A stretch of DNA of 64,000 nt from Fodinisporobacter ferrooxydans. GTDB taxonomy: Bacteria > Bacillota > Bacilli > Tumebacillales > MYW30-H2. The position numbers and the translations under genes are program-made. Shown here one piece after another: positions 34,777 through 44,623 of the stretch; positions within the stretch are counted from its first letter, which is position 1; every line of letters starts with the position of its first letter. The stretch covers positions 4,791,501 to 4,855,500 of the forward strand of contig NZ_CP089291.1 in the NCBI RefSeq assembly GCF_022818495.1, given 5' to 3'. The notes under the pieces were generated by a model. That model was not told the origin of the DNA, made no database searches, and saw nothing but the letters and a program-made list of their open reading frames with translations.

Positions 34777-36431
34777 ACAGCTTCTGTCACATCGCGGATT
34801 CGCTGTTCCAATTCATCTGTATACGCTTGTGTTGTCCCTTCATTCCATTGGAAGATTTGCGCCATGTACTTGATAACTCCTGCTTTCCATTGATGCACCC
34901 ACGGAATATCAAAGTACATGCTGGCCGTTCGGCGAATAAAATAATCGCTCGGCGTCAAACACATCTCGTGTTCGATTCCATAGATGAGAGAAGCGAATAC
35001 TTCCAGTGATAAACCGGATATCTCCAAATCTTGTTTGCGATTGCGGATGATGTCATACAGGACATCGATATTCGTACCATAGCGTTTGCTGAGTTTTTCC
35101 GCTTCTTCTTTGCTTAACCCGAGTTGAAGACCATCATTCGTCTTTCTCTCAACAAACGTTTTGAAGTTTCGTGAACCGCCAAAATCTCCGCCTGACAGCC
35201 GAACCGTATCTGTCGTACAGGATGGATACGGTTTGCCTTTCTCTGCTGCAAGGTCTGCTGTCACAATATCCACAACTTTTTCCGCCATCTTTCGATAGCC
35301 GGTCAATTTCCCCCCGGCGATCGTAATCAAGCCGCTGGCAGATAGGAAAACTTCGTCTTTTCGTGAAATTTCCGAAGGGGATTTTCCTTCTTCATGAATC
35401 AATGGCCGTACACCTGTCCAACTGGATTCCACATCCTCCGGTGTCAATCGCACGGATGGAAACATAAAATTGATTGCATTTACAAGATACTCCAAGTCCC
35501 CTTTAGTCATCCGCGGATGCAACAGGTCTTGGTGGTAATCGGTATCTGTTGTGCCGATATATGTTTTGCCATCCCGCGGAACGGCGAACACCATGCGTCC
35601 ATCCGGAACATCAAAATAAATGGGATTGTGCAGCGGGAACCGCTTGCCGTCGACGACAATATGGACGCCTTTCGTATGGTGAATGTATTTGCCTTTCTTG
35701 GAGCCGTCCATTTCCCGCAATTCATCTACCCACGGCCCAGTTGCATTCACGATTTTCTTGGCATACACGGCAAACGTTTGATCTGTCTGAACATCCCGTA
35801 CTTTGACTCCAATCACTTTCCCGTCACGATATAGCAAATGTTCCGCTTTCGCATACGTAAGGGCGGTTGTTCCACGATGAACGGCTTCCTTCAGCACTTC
35901 CAGCGTCAACCGCGCATCATCCGTACGGTACTCCACATAACATCCGGCGCCTTTCAAACCATCCTTGCGCAACAATGGCTCTTTCTGCAGTGTCTGCTCA
36001 ATGTTTAACATCGAGCGGCGCTCGCTGCGTTTTACGCCAGCCAAATAATCATACACAAACAATCCCACAGATGTGGCCAATTTGCCGAATGTACCGCCTT
36101 CGATCAGCGGCAGCAACATCCACTGTGGCTCAGTGACATGTGGGGCGTTCTCGTACACAATCGCCCGCTCTTTGCCGACCTCTGCGACCAACCTGATTTC
36201 CAATTGTTTTAAATAGCGCAAACCGCCATGAACAAGCTTGGTGGAACGGTTGGATGTACCAGCGGCAAAATCCTGCATCTCGATCAGCGCTGTCTGCACA
36301 CCTCTTGTTTGCGCATCCAGTGCGATTCCTGCTCCTGTAATCCCGCCGCCGATAATTAACAAATCGTATTCATTCGCAGCAAGTGCGGTGATTGCCTCTG
36401 TACGTTGCAAAGCTGAAAAACCTTTTGTCAT
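34773..36431 (-). CDS. glpD: Glycerol-3-phosphate dehydrogenase, aerobic FAD enzyme
   Basis: 552 residues from ATG 36431, 8 nt after AAGGAG. It oxidises sn-glycerol-3-phosphate to DHAP at the membrane face and reduces quinone. FAD motif LLIIGGGITGAGIALDAQTRG near 25, then GTSNRSTKLVHGGLRYL, KGVHIVVD, VFAVPRDGKTYIGTTDTDY and TGVRPLI...RKDEVF. A leader terminator preceded by the same 14-nt motif found before glpK points to GlpP antitermination. The last codons overlap the convergent regulator gene by 4 nt at a shared TTAA, with no room for a terminator between them. Confidence 0.96.
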   Translation of the reverse strand: MTKGFSALQRTEAITALAANEYDLLIIGGGITGAGIALDAQTRGVQTALIEMQDFAAGTSNRSTKLVHGGLRYLKQLEIRLVAEVGKERAIVYENAPHVTEPQWMLLPLIEGGTFGKLATSVGLFVYDYLAGVKRSERRSMLNIEQTLQKEPLLRKDGLKGAGCYVEYRTDDARLTLEVLKEAVHRGTTALTYAKAEHLLYRDGKVIGVKVRDVQTDQTFAVYAKKIVNATGPWVDELREMDGSKKGKYIHHTKGVHIVVDGKRFPLHNPIYFDVPDGRMVFAVPRDGKTYIGTTDTDYHQDLLHPRMTKGDLEYLVNAINFMFPSVRLTPEDVESSWTGVRPLIHEEGKSPSEISRKDEVFLSASGLITIAGGKLTGYRKMAEKVVDIVTADLAAEKGKPYPSCTTDTVRLSGGDFGGSRNFKTFVERKTNDGLQLGLSKEEAEKLSKRYGTNIDVLYDIIRNRKQDLEISGLSLEVFASLIYGIEHEMCLTPSDYFIRRTASMYFDIPWVHQWKAGVIKYMAQIFQWNEGTTQAYTDELEQRIRDVTEAV

Positions 36432-36454
36432 ATCTTCCACTCCTTAGTAAAATG

Positions 36455-36517
36455 AAAAAACCACGAATAGACATGTTTCCTTTTTCAAATACGTGGAAAC
36501 ACATCTGCGTGGTTTTT
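36455..36517 (-). terminator. Leader terminator of glpD
   Basis: On the minus strand AACCACG...TGTTTCC, loop, GGAAACA...CGTGGTTTTTT, ending about 25 nt before the glpD start. A terminator inside a 5' leader is the classical target of GlpP-dependent antitermination. Confidence 0.8.
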
Positions 36518-36532
36518 CTCCGTTTCTCGACC

Positions 36533-36546
36533 AATCTATGAACTTG
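36533..36546 (-). promoter_or_regulatory. Putative GlpP recognition motif, glpD leader
   Basis: CAAGTTCATAGATT on the minus strand, just upstream of the leader terminator. The identical 14-mer is found at the equivalent place in the glpK leader (38184-38197). Confidence 0.65.
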
Positions 36547-36556
36547 GCAATTCTAT

Positions 36557-36585
36557 TCAAATTTCTCTGGTTTATAGAAATTTGA
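36557..36585 (-). other. 10-bp hairpin between glpK and glpD
   Basis: TCAAATTTCT and AGAAATTTGA with a 9-nt loop, 14 nt after the glpK stop. It has no T-tract, so it is more likely an mRNA processing or stability hairpin than a terminator. Confidence 0.45.
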
Positions 36586-36599
36586 GACATCTTCCGTTT

Positions 36600-38108
<1,509 letters not shown>

Positions 38109-38111
38109 CTA

Positions 38112-38168
38112 TAACAAAAGCCACAAACAAGCTGATAACATTCCATGTTATCAGATCCGTCTGCGGCT
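38112..38168 (-). terminator. Leader terminator of glpK
   Basis: Central perfect stem CTGATAACA/TGTTATCAG (38132-38154) inside an outer AGCC/GGCT pairing, followed on the minus strand by TTTTGTT. It lies within the glpK 5' leader, directly before the ribosome site. Confidence 0.75.
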
Positions 38169-38183
38169 CTCTCGATCTCCAAA

Positions 38184-38197
38184 AATCTATGAACTTG
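38184..38197 (-). promoter_or_regulatory. Putative GlpP recognition motif, glpK leader
   Basis: CAAGTTCATAGATT, identical to the glpD leader motif and likewise just 5' of the leader terminator; the bases between motif and stem also share TCGAGA. Confidence 0.65.
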
Positions 38198-38314
38198 TAT
38201 ATTTCCAACTTCCGAAAATTGACCAACTTGCAAATTGCTTCAAACTTTTGCATTGCTGCATACTCGTCAAAACAGGATTCTCACAAATCCAACCTCTATA
38301 AACTCTATACATTA

Positions 38315-38344
38315 AATCTAAACGATCGGAGCAAGTCATGTCAA
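38315..38344 (-). promoter_or_regulatory. Candidate sigma-A promoter of glpK
   Basis: On the minus strand TTGACA (38344-38339), then TAGATT after 18 nt. It is placed right to start a leader of roughly 200 nt containing the GlpP motif and terminator. Confidence 0.4.
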
Positions 38345-38373
38345 TATGAAATTCTATCGATGAAAATCGAGTT

Positions 38374-38940
38374 CTATTTTCGAATGATCTTGCTTTTCAA
38401 AAGCACGTTATACGATGTGCTCACAGCTGTAACACCCGCTTCGAGAACTGTACGGATATCGTCCATGGTGCGAATAAATCCGCCGGCTATGATCGGAATG
38501 CCTGTCCGCTCATTGATTTCCTTGGCAATCCCAGGGATAATTCCAGGAAGCACTTCAATATAATCGGGTGCGCAAGAATCGATCATCCGATAAGCGGTTT
38601 CCAGTGCTTGTGAGTCTAATAAAAACAGTCTTGTGATGGCAATCAATTTATGCTTCTTGGCAACGGCAATGACAGCGGGATGTGTGGAAATAAGCCCGGC
38701 CGGTTTGATCACCTGACACAAAAATTGGGCAGCATGTTCGTCATGTTTCAATCCTTTAATCATATCTGCATGCAGCAGCACTTTTTTCTTATGTTCTTTT
38801 GCCATTCGGACGAGATGATGCAATTGGGCAAGAGGGGATTCCAACAAAATTACGTATTCATACTGCAAATTCAAGACTTCTTCAAAGTCTTTCACTTTCC
38901 GTGCAGCCGGTATGATCTGCTGTTGCTGAAAATGTGTCAA
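38374..38940 (-). CDS. glpP: Glycerol-3-phosphate-responsive antiterminator
   Basis: RNA-binding antiterminator that, with glycerol-3-phosphate, lets transcription pass the leader terminators of glp genes. TTG 38940, 7 nt after GGAAGGCGGGA, gives 188 residues and aligns with known GlpP starts; a longer GTG start at 38979 has no ribosome site. Features: IIPAARKVKDFEEVL, LLHADMIKGLKHDEHAAQFLCQVIKPAGLIST near 75, and the phosphate-site block YIEVLPGIIPGI...IPIIAGGFIRTMDDIRTVLEAGVTAVSTS. Lies upstream of glpK in the same direction. Confidence 0.9.
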   Translation of the reverse strand: MTHFQQQQIIPAARKVKDFEEVLNLQYEYVILLESPLAQLHHLVRMAKEHKKKVLLHADMIKGLKHDEHAAQFLCQVIKPAGLISTHPAVIAVAKKHKLIAITRLFLLDSQALETAYRMIDSCAPDYIEVLPGIIPGIAKEINERTGIPIIAGGFIRTMDDIRTVLEAGVTAVSTSYNVLLKSKIIRK

Positions 38941-38979
38941 AAAAATTCCCGCCTTCCCGCCAAACTGTAGCAATTTCAC

Positions 38980-39333
38980 TTCACAAGATCACTCGTTCCA
39001 CTTGCTTCAAGTGCCATAGTATTACCATGAGCAACTTCCCTGCATATTATTGCTAATCATATCATGTTTTTCAAACACTTTTTACTGTGTTTCGAATTCG
39101 TGAGGTTTTCATATCCGATTCCCTGTGCTCACACGACAATGACTTTATCCATTTGCATAATTTTCAATCCCATTGAAAAAATAGTTCCAATAACAATCGG
39201 TATATGTTTCGCATGCAAAATCATAGTATATTGCAATCCCTTCCATTGTTTTGGCTTATTTTGTGGAATGAAGTTGCGATAAGAGATTCAAACATCTTAT
39301 CGCATCCATTTATATTCGTATAGGAGGCTAGAC
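38980..39333. other. Intergenic region glpP / phosphate transporter
   Basis: Divergent gap of about 350 bp. It contains a dyad CACTTG-CTT-CAAGTG (38999-39013) on the glpP side and a 10-bp inverted repeat on the transporter side (39275-39304). An open frame at 39064-39282 has no ribosome site and a poor composition and is not called. Confidence 0.45.
39275..39304 (+). promoter_or_regulatory. Perfect 10-bp inverted repeat before the PiT gene
   Basis: TGCGATAAGA and TCTTATCGCA with a 10-nt loop, 29 nt before the start codon. It may be an operator or a 5' leader hairpin; no T-tract follows. Confidence 0.55.
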
Positions 39334-40317
39334 ATGGTGTATGTACTAGCTACTCTTTTCATCTTGGGATTTAATTTTTTATCAGGATTTAATGATGGCG
39401 GCAATTTATTGGCGATTCTTGCAAATACAAGGACCATTCGACCGCTTGTTGCCATTCTTATTATCATTGCTTCTCTTTGCTTAGGTCCTCTGCTTTTCGG
39501 AACGGCTGTTGCCAAGACAATCGGCACGCAAATCGTCAATCTTCCCCGCGCCGGGATCCTGATCGTAAACATTGCGTTGCTTGCAACACTGCTTACACTC
39601 GGAATTGCATGGTATGTAAAAATACCGACAAGTACAACATTCGCACTTGTAGGCGGATTGATCGGTTCATCCATCATCGCAGCAGGAACGTCTTCCATTC
39701 TCTGGGGAGGATTCATAAAAGTATTCGCATCCTTGTTTTTATCTGTTTCCTGTGGATCGATCGTCGGATACGGATTGTATTTTTTTCTTATTCAACTCTT
39801 GCGGCGATTTTCCTATAAAACGGGAATTCGCATATTAACCATACAATATATCAGCGCATTCCTGATGACACTTGGCTATAGCATCAACGATGCGGAAAAA
39901 TCCATTGGCTTGTTGGCGATCGTGTGGATGCTTGCAAAGCAAGAGCAGCATTTTCATGTGTTTCCATGGATGATCCTGCTTTCTTCTGCCGCGTTTGCCG
40001 CTGGACTTTTCAGCGGTGGTTTTCGCATCGCCAAAACAGTCGGATTTCACGTCTTTCACTCACGTCCTGCACACGCCGTAGCAACACAAATTGCGACAGC
40101 CCTTGTCGTTTTTGCCGCTTCCTTTTTCGGCGGTCCTGTCAGCACTACGCAGACGGTTGACAGCGCTTTGGTTGGAGTAGGCTATCGAGCCGCGAAAGAA
40201 CGTATTCGTTTTCAGGTTGTACGAAAAATGGCAATTGTCTGGATTTTGACAATGCCTATTTCCTTCGTAATCGCTGCATCTTTGACATGGATTTGCAAGC
40301 TGGGAGGGTTGGTATAA
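39334..40317 (+). CDS. pit: Inorganic phosphate transporter, PiT family
   Basis: 327-residue low-affinity phosphate permease with about ten hydrophobic segments. The N-terminal PiT repeat FNFLSGFNDGGNLLAILANTR and the C-terminal repeat ASFFGGPVSTTQTVDSALVGVG correspond to the two family signature regions (GANDGANA-like and P-S-T), somewhat diverged. AGGAGG precedes the ATG. It overlaps functionally with the next gene, a DUF47 protein 1 nt downstream; in Bacilli this pair is typical. Confidence 0.88.
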   Translation: MVYVLATLFILGFNFLSGFNDGGNLLAILANTRTIRPLVAILIIIASLCLGPLLFGTAVAKTIGTQIVNLPRAGILIVNIALLATLLTLGIAWYVKIPTSTTFALVGGLIGSSIIAAGTSSILWGGFIKVFASLFLSVSCGSIVGYGLYFFLIQLLRRFSYKTGIRILTIQYISAFLMTLGYSINDAEKSIGLLAIVWMLAKQEQHFHVFPWMILLSSAAFAAGLFSGGFRIAKTVGFHVFHSRPAHAVATQIATALVVFAASFFGGPVSTTQTVDSALVGVGYRAAKERIRFQVVRKMAIVWILTMPISFVIAASLTWICKLGGLV

Positions 40318-40318
40318 A

Positions 40319-40951
40319 ATGAAATGGAAAGACCTGTTTGCCCCGACCGAACGAAGATTTTTTACGTATTTGCTGGAGCAGGCCGATGCGACCATACATG
40401 GAATGGAACTTCTGCTGGCATTTATGACAAACCGCTCAGGGAACCACACACGAGAAGAAATCATCCAACAAATGTGCAATGCAGAAAAACACGGAGACGA
40501 ATTGCGGCGCAATATTATCACGGATCTGAAAGGTACGTTTGTAACTCCGATTGACCGGGAAGATATCTTTGCACTCTCAAGAACCATTGATAATATTTTG
40601 GACTATGCCGATTCGACGATCAAAGAATTGGAGTTGTACAAGGTCGAACCGACAAACAAAATGATGGAAATGGTAAAAGCATTAAACGACTCTGTAACTT
40701 CCTTGCGCGCTGCGATTTTTCACCTTGTAAACGATCCGGAGAAAGCCAGTGCATGTACGGTTCACGCAAAGAAAATGGAAAATGCGGTGGAAGATTTATA
40801 TCGGCACGCGTTAGCAGAATTGTTTGAACTTGACGACTATAAATACGTGATGAAGATTCGGGAAATTTATCGCCATTTAAGCAATGCGGCAGACCGCGTT
40901 GATGAAGCTGCCGACATCATCGGCACAATTCTGATTAAAGGAAACGTATAA
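40319..40951 (+). CDS. DUF47 (PhoU-like) protein, PiT partner
   Basis: 210 residues, all-helical PhoU-like fold: FFTYLLEQADATIHGMELLLAFM, CNAEKHGDELRRNIITDL near 60, DREDIFALSRTIDNILDYAD near 85 and KMENAVEDLYRHALAELFE. The starts with a single base between the two genes indicate translational coupling to the PiT transporter. Such proteins are thought to modulate PiT activity; the direct role is not shown by sequence. Confidence 0.9.
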   Translation: MKWKDLFAPTERRFFTYLLEQADATIHGMELLLAFMTNRSGNHTREEIIQQMCNAEKHGDELRRNIITDLKGTFVTPIDREDIFALSRTIDNILDYADSTIKELELYKVEPTNKMMEMVKALNDSVTSLRAAIFHLVNDPEKASACTVHAKKMENAVEDLYRHALAELFELDDYKYVMKIREIYRHLSNAADRVDEAADIIGTILIKGNV

Positions 40952-41063
40952 GCCTGAAAAACGCGAATGTATAGAAAACTTCGGATGTCCAGACAGCTTC
41001 CATCGAAACACGACAGCAAAACCGTGAATTCCCTGAATGAAGGCGCGACTGGTTGTCGTACGG

Positions 41064-41095
41064 AAAAAGCCAAGTACATCGTTACTTGGCTTTTT
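41064..41095 (+). terminator. Intrinsic terminator after pit-DUF47
   Basis: Perfect 13-bp stem AAAAAGCCAAGTA/TACTTGGCTTTTT, loop CATCGT. It may act in both directions. Confidence 0.9.
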
Positions 41096-41158
41096 CTTTT
41101 GACGCTGTATTGACACCTATATGCAGTATGAAACAATGGAAGAAAAGGGGGAATCCAT

Positions 41159-41389
41159 ATGGTAATCGAAATTTGCGAGACAAATGAATCGATGGATCTG
41201 ATCCAAAAATTGCGCACCATGTTTCCGGATGCTGATATTGTACCCTATGCCTGCCTCAACCGCTGTGCCGGTTGTTTTTTATGCTTATTCGCCATCGTCG
41301 ATGATGTCGTCATCGAAGCATATTCTCCCGAGCAATTATTGCAAAAGGTACAGGACATTTTACATACAAATGACGAAACGATAAAATAG
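41159..41389 (+). CDS. yuzB: YuzB-like protein (DUF1450), 76 aa
   Basis: ATG after AAAAGGGGGAA. Cys-rich core YACLNRCAGCFLCLFAIVDD, with four Cys in C-X3-C-X2-C-X3-C spacing, typical of the DUF1450 family that is widespread in Bacilli and of unknown function, possibly an iron-sulfur or zinc protein. No neighbouring partner suggests a role. Confidence 0.85.
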   Translation: MVIEICETNESMDLIQKLRTMFPDADIVPYACLNRCAGCFLCLFAIVDDVVIEAYSPEQLLQKVQDILHTNDETIK

Positions 41390-41477
41390 TAAAAATCGAT
41401 TTGATTACTAGGATAAACAGTGCTACGCTTGATTTTGTAAGGAATCAGTCGCAAATCAGAGAAAGGAATGACCCGTT

Positions 41478-42008
41478 ATGGATGTATTATCTGCAATCAC
41501 ATACCGTCGTGAAATCAGCAAATTTAAAACAGAACCGCTTTCAGAAGATGCAGTCAGACAAGTCTTGCAAGCTGCCTACCTCTCACCAAAAGGCAACAAT
41601 CTGCCTTCATGCGAATTTATCCTTGTCACAAACAGACAAACACTCGATTCATTAGAAACTACCACACCCTACATGAAATGGCTGCAGACTGCACCTGCCT
41701 CTATCGTTATTGCGGCAAATCCCCAATTGAGCAAATATTGGCTGCAAGATGCTTCGATTGCCGGCGGTTATATTTGGCTGGCAGCCACTTCCCTTGGGCT
41801 CGGCGCTGCATGGGGAGCTGTCTACCATGCGGAAGATGCGGCAGAGTCTGCCAGTCGTGAATCCCATGTGCGAGCACTCCTGCACATCCCGGAATCTTTG
41901 CGTGTGGTTGCCATACTTGGATTCGGCCAGCCGGACATGGTACCGAAAGAAAAAGATATGTATCCTATCGAACAGGTGATACATCGGGAAATCTATCGCA
42001 ACCCATAA
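41478..42008 (+). CDS. Nitroreductase-family flavoprotein
   Basis: 176 residues, ATG after GAAAGGAATG. FMN-binding N-terminus ITYRREISKFKTEPLSEDAVRQVLQAAYLSPKGNNLPSCEFI, and the family block LATSLGLGAAWG near 112 with RVVAILGFGQP near 150. NAD(P)H-dependent reduction of nitro compounds, quinones or flavin is typical; true substrate cannot be told. Lone gene between YuzB and YtxJ. Confidence 0.9.
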   Translation: MDVLSAITYRREISKFKTEPLSEDAVRQVLQAAYLSPKGNNLPSCEFILVTNRQTLDSLETTTPYMKWLQTAPASIVIAANPQLSKYWLQDASIAGGYIWLAATSLGLGAAWGAVYHAEDAAESASRESHVRALLHIPESLRVVAILGFGQPDMVPKEKDMYPIEQVIHREIYRNP

Positions 42009-42168
42009 AAGATACAGTCAATCAGGTCAGTGCACTCAATACAGTCAAAACACAACTCCTATCCTTGCGTGCATTCCTGTCCAATGTGCGTTACAATAAT
42101 CGGGTATATTGATACTTGCTATTAAAAACTTACTTTATAAACGATACCGATAAAAGGAGTTGTCCTAC

Positions 42169-42519
42169 ATGACACAATGGCGCGAAATTCAATCACTTGA
42201 CGAATGGCAAAACGTCCTCGAACAGTCCACGGAAAAACTCGTATTGCTATTCAAACACAGTACCACATGCCCGATCAGCGCAAACGCATTTGCCGAATGC
42301 CAGGCGTACATTGCGGGCGAACCGCGTCAGGATGTGGATTACGTATTGGTCAAAGTAATCGAATCACGTCCTGTATCCAATCAAATCGCGGCAGATCTGC
42401 AGGTGAAGCATGAATCTCCGCAAACGGTTTTATTGCAAAACAAGCAGGCGGTGTGGAATGCCTCTCATTGGTCCATTACAAAAGCAAGTCTGGTAGATGT
42501 GCTGAACGGCAACGCATAA
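42169..42519 (+). CDS. ytxJ: YtxJ-type monothiol bacilliredoxin
   Basis: 116 residues from ATG 42169, 9 nt after AAAAGGAG. Thioredoxin-like fold with the active-site TCPIS, a CPxS (monothiol) motif at about 33-36, and the cis-Pro block HESPQTVLL near 85. In bacillithiol-producing Bacilli this family (DUF2847) reduces bacillithiol mixed disulfides. Its presence suggests the host makes bacillithiol. Followed by a strong terminator. Confidence 0.9.
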   Translation: MTQWREIQSLDEWQNVLEQSTEKLVLLFKHSTTCPISANAFAECQAYIAGEPRQDVDYVLVKVIESRPVSNQIAADLQVKHESPQTVLLQNKQAVWNASHWSITKASLVDVLNGNA

Positions 42520-42543
42520 CGCTCCCATCCATGGCAAAAAGTC

Positions 42544-42585
42544 AAAAAGACATCCACTTCCAAGTTTCCGGAAGGGATGTCTTTT
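42544..42585. terminator. Intrinsic terminator (ytxJ / hcp, convergent)
   Basis: AAAAAGACATCC and GGATGTCTTTTT arms with a short extended stem CTTCC/GGAAG; T-runs on both strands. Confidence 0.88.
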
Positions 42586-42683
42586 TAAATCTTTACAGTC
42601 AAATCTGCCAAACATTAACTTTGCTGATTCAAAGTGTTCATCTTGCTGCTGATGAAGCGTTTTTATTTCGTTCTCCGGTTTCC

Positions 42684-43976
42684 TTATACGAGCTGCAGCA
42701 TGACTTCCATGTCTTTTTGTGCCGTATCGATCAATTGCAGGCCAAAAGTTTCTTGCAGCACTTCGACAACTCCAGGTGCAAGGAATTCAGGCGCTTTGGG
42801 TCCGATCCGCACATCTTGAATACCCAGACTGAATAAACCAAGCAAAATCGCAACCGCTTTTTGTTCAAACCAGGACAATACGATACTTACCGGCAATTCA
42901 TTGACCGGACATTCGAAAGCATCGGCAAGTGCCAACGCAATTTTTACCGTAGAGATGGAATTGTTGCATTGCCCCAAATCGATATAGCGCGGAATATCTG
43001 TGCCGGGAACCGTTCCATATTCCACATCGTTAAATCGGAATTTTCCGCAAGACGTTGTCAATATCACCGTATCACTTGGCAAAGATGTTGCCAATTCCCG
43101 ATAGTATTCACCGCCCCGACCTGGCGCATCACAACCTGCAATGACAAAGAATCTCTTGATCTTCCCGGATTTCACGGCTGCAATTATTTCAGGCGCTAGA
43201 CCGATCACCGTCTCATGGTGAAACCCGGTCACCAACGTTTGATCCGATTCAATATGGGCAGAAGGCAGAGATAGCGCCTTTTCAATCAAAGGTGTAAAAT
43301 CGTTGTCGACAATCTTTGCAACTCCTTTAAGTCCTGCAATCTCATAGGAGAAAAAGCGATCTGCGTATGTTCCTTTAATCGGCATGACACAGTTTGTCGT
43401 TGCCAGAATCGCACCGGGAAACTCTTCAAACAATTTGCGCTGATCGTACCATGCCTTTCCAATATTTCCTTTTAAATGAGCGTATTTTTTCAATTGTGGA
43501 TATCCATGCGCCGGCAGCATTTCCGAGTGTGTATAAATGTTGATTCCTTTGCCCTCCGTTTGCTTTAACAACTCTTCCAGCGCAAACAGATTATGTCCTG
43601 TGACTACGATCGATTTTCCTTCTACTTTATTTTGTGAAACCCGAACAGGCTGGGGAATTCCCAAGCGGTCCGTATGCGCCCGATCCAATAATTCCATCAC
43701 CTTGACAGCCGCCGAACCTACCTTCAACGCCATGTTCACATGTTCTTCGAGATTGAAGTTTACGTTTGTCAATGTAAAATACAACGCCTCATGTGTGATT
43801 GCATCCACTTCCGGATCCGTATATCCAAGTTCGCGGGCATGTGTCGCATATGCCGCAATCCCTTTTAAAGCGAAAATGATCGTATCCTGAATACTTGCCA
43901 AATCTTCCGTCTTTCCACAAACTCCTACAACCGTACAGCCGCCAAGCGCCGTTTGCTCACATTGATAACAAAACAT
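42684..43976 (-). CDS. hcp: Hydroxylamine reductase / hybrid cluster protein
   Basis: 430 residues. The N-terminal [4Fe-4S] set is C3-X2-C6-X7-C14-X5-C20, and the hybrid cluster ligands appear in GHNLFALEELL, TTNCVMP, AGCDAPGRGGEYY and TTSCGKFRF, with later Glu/Cys ligands in the C-terminal third. The family reduces hydroxylamine and is thought to handle NO under anaerobiosis, acting in the cytosol. Two Fnr boxes lie upstream with the proximal one centred at -41.5 from a TATAAT-defined start, so it should be induced without oxygen. No hcr reductase gene is adjacent; the ferredoxin at 59.7 kb might serve. Confidence 0.95.
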   Translation of the reverse strand: MFCYQCEQTALGGCTVVGVCGKTEDLASIQDTIIFALKGIAAYATHARELGYTDPEVDAITHEALYFTLTNVNFNLEEHVNMALKVGSAAVKVMELLDRAHTDRLGIPQPVRVSQNKVEGKSIVVTGHNLFALEELLKQTEGKGINIYTHSEMLPAHGYPQLKKYAHLKGNIGKAWYDQRKLFEEFPGAILATTNCVMPIKGTYADRFFSYEIAGLKGVAKIVDNDFTPLIEKALSLPSAHIESDQTLVTGFHHETVIGLAPEIIAAVKSGKIKRFFVIAGCDAPGRGGEYYRELATSLPSDTVILTTSCGKFRFNDVEYGTVPGTDIPRYIDLGQCNNSISTVKIALALADAFECPVNELPVSIVLSWFEQKAVAILLGLFSLGIQDVRIGPKAPEFLAPGVVEVLQETFGLQLIDTAQKDMEVMLQLV

Positions 43977-44038
43977 CTCTGATTTCTCCTCCAGTACAAT
44001 ATCTTTTCTAATATTAAAATCGTTTTGTTGCTGGCATC

Positions 44039-44082
44039 ATTATACTGGGGATAAAAATAGCGTACATGTGATAAATATCACA
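44039..44082 (-). promoter_or_regulatory. hcp promoter with proximal Fnr box
   Basis: On the minus strand TATAAT (44044-44039) and the perfect palindrome TGTGATAAATATCACA (44067-44082). If transcription begins 6-7 nt after the -10, the box centre is at -41.5, the activating position of Fnr. Confidence 0.8.
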
Positions 44083-44095
44083 CGTACGCCCATAA

Positions 44096-44111
44096 TGTGA
44101 AAAGCGTCACA
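44096..44111 (-). promoter_or_regulatory. Distal Fnr box of hcp
   Basis: TGTGAAAAGCGTCACA, matching TGTGA-N6-TCACA exactly, 29 bp upstream of the proximal box (about -70.5). Confidence 0.7.
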
Positions 44112-44128
44112 AAACATCCAAAAAGAAG

Positions 44129-44233
44129 TCAAACAAATTTCAAAAACAACCATACCACCCCAAAAATAAACGACCAAAGCGCGAGGGAAAATAAAATTCC
44201 GTATTTCAGCCCTTTGAAAAATTCCACGACCAT
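44129..44233 (-). CDS. Putative 34-residue single-pass membrane microprotein
   Basis: An ORF too short for most gene finders: MVVEFFKGLKYGILFSLALW followed by SFIFGVVWLFLKFV. A short basic N-terminus, one strongly hydrophobic helix of about 22 residues and a K at the end give the look of a bitopic membrane peptide. A purine-rich GCGGGGG abuts the ATG and stands 6 nt before an in-frame GTG (third codon), which may be the true start. It lies between hcp's distal Fnr box and the zinc-ribbon gene, on hcp's strand. Resemblance to small respiratory-complex subunits is only in size and topology. Confidence 0.5.
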   Translation of the reverse strand: MVVEFFKGLKYGILFSLALWSFIFGVVWLFLKFV

Positions 44234-44364
44234 CCCCCGCTTCTGTCTGATGCTAATATAGTTTCAGTATCGGCCTATGTGGGGAATCTTTAGACTTGCA
44301 TGCGAACATTTTTCTTTTACTTAATACAAAGCAAAAAAGAGAAGGAGCTCCTTCTCTCTGTGTG

Positions 44365-44547
44365 TTAAGAATCCTTTATGGTGTTTGTAATGACCCCATC
44401 ATGGACTTGATCATGTATTTTCCGATAGTTGATGTACGCTTTAATCGCTTCCCGCTCTCCGCATGACGGACAAATCGCCTGTTCAATCTCTAGCGTTTCT
44501 GTATTCACATGTTCCCCGCATTGCGGGCAGTACAACTCCAACGGCAT
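44365..44547 (-). CDS. Small zinc-ribbon protein, 60 aa
   Basis: ATG after CGGGGAGG. Two CxxC pairs (YCPQCGE near 7-10 and ICPSCGE near 26-29) make a single zinc ribbon, followed by a short helical polar tail. Function unknown; such solitary zinc ribbons may be regulatory or structural. Possibly in one transcript with the membrane microprotein. Confidence 0.75.
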   Translation of the reverse strand: MPLELYCPQCGEHVNTETLEIEQAICPSCGEREAIKAYINYRKIHDQVHDGVITNTIKDS

Positions 44548-44623
44548 GTAGAAACCTCCCCGATCATGAGTTCGTCTTCTATATACAGTTTAACCAATCG
44601 CCAAGGATTCACTCGAAAACAAA

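Noticed and set aside
39064-39282. Forward open frame of 72 codons in the glpP/PiT gap
   Set aside because: No ribosome site, Cys/Phe-rich low-quality product, and it covers likely promoter DNA.
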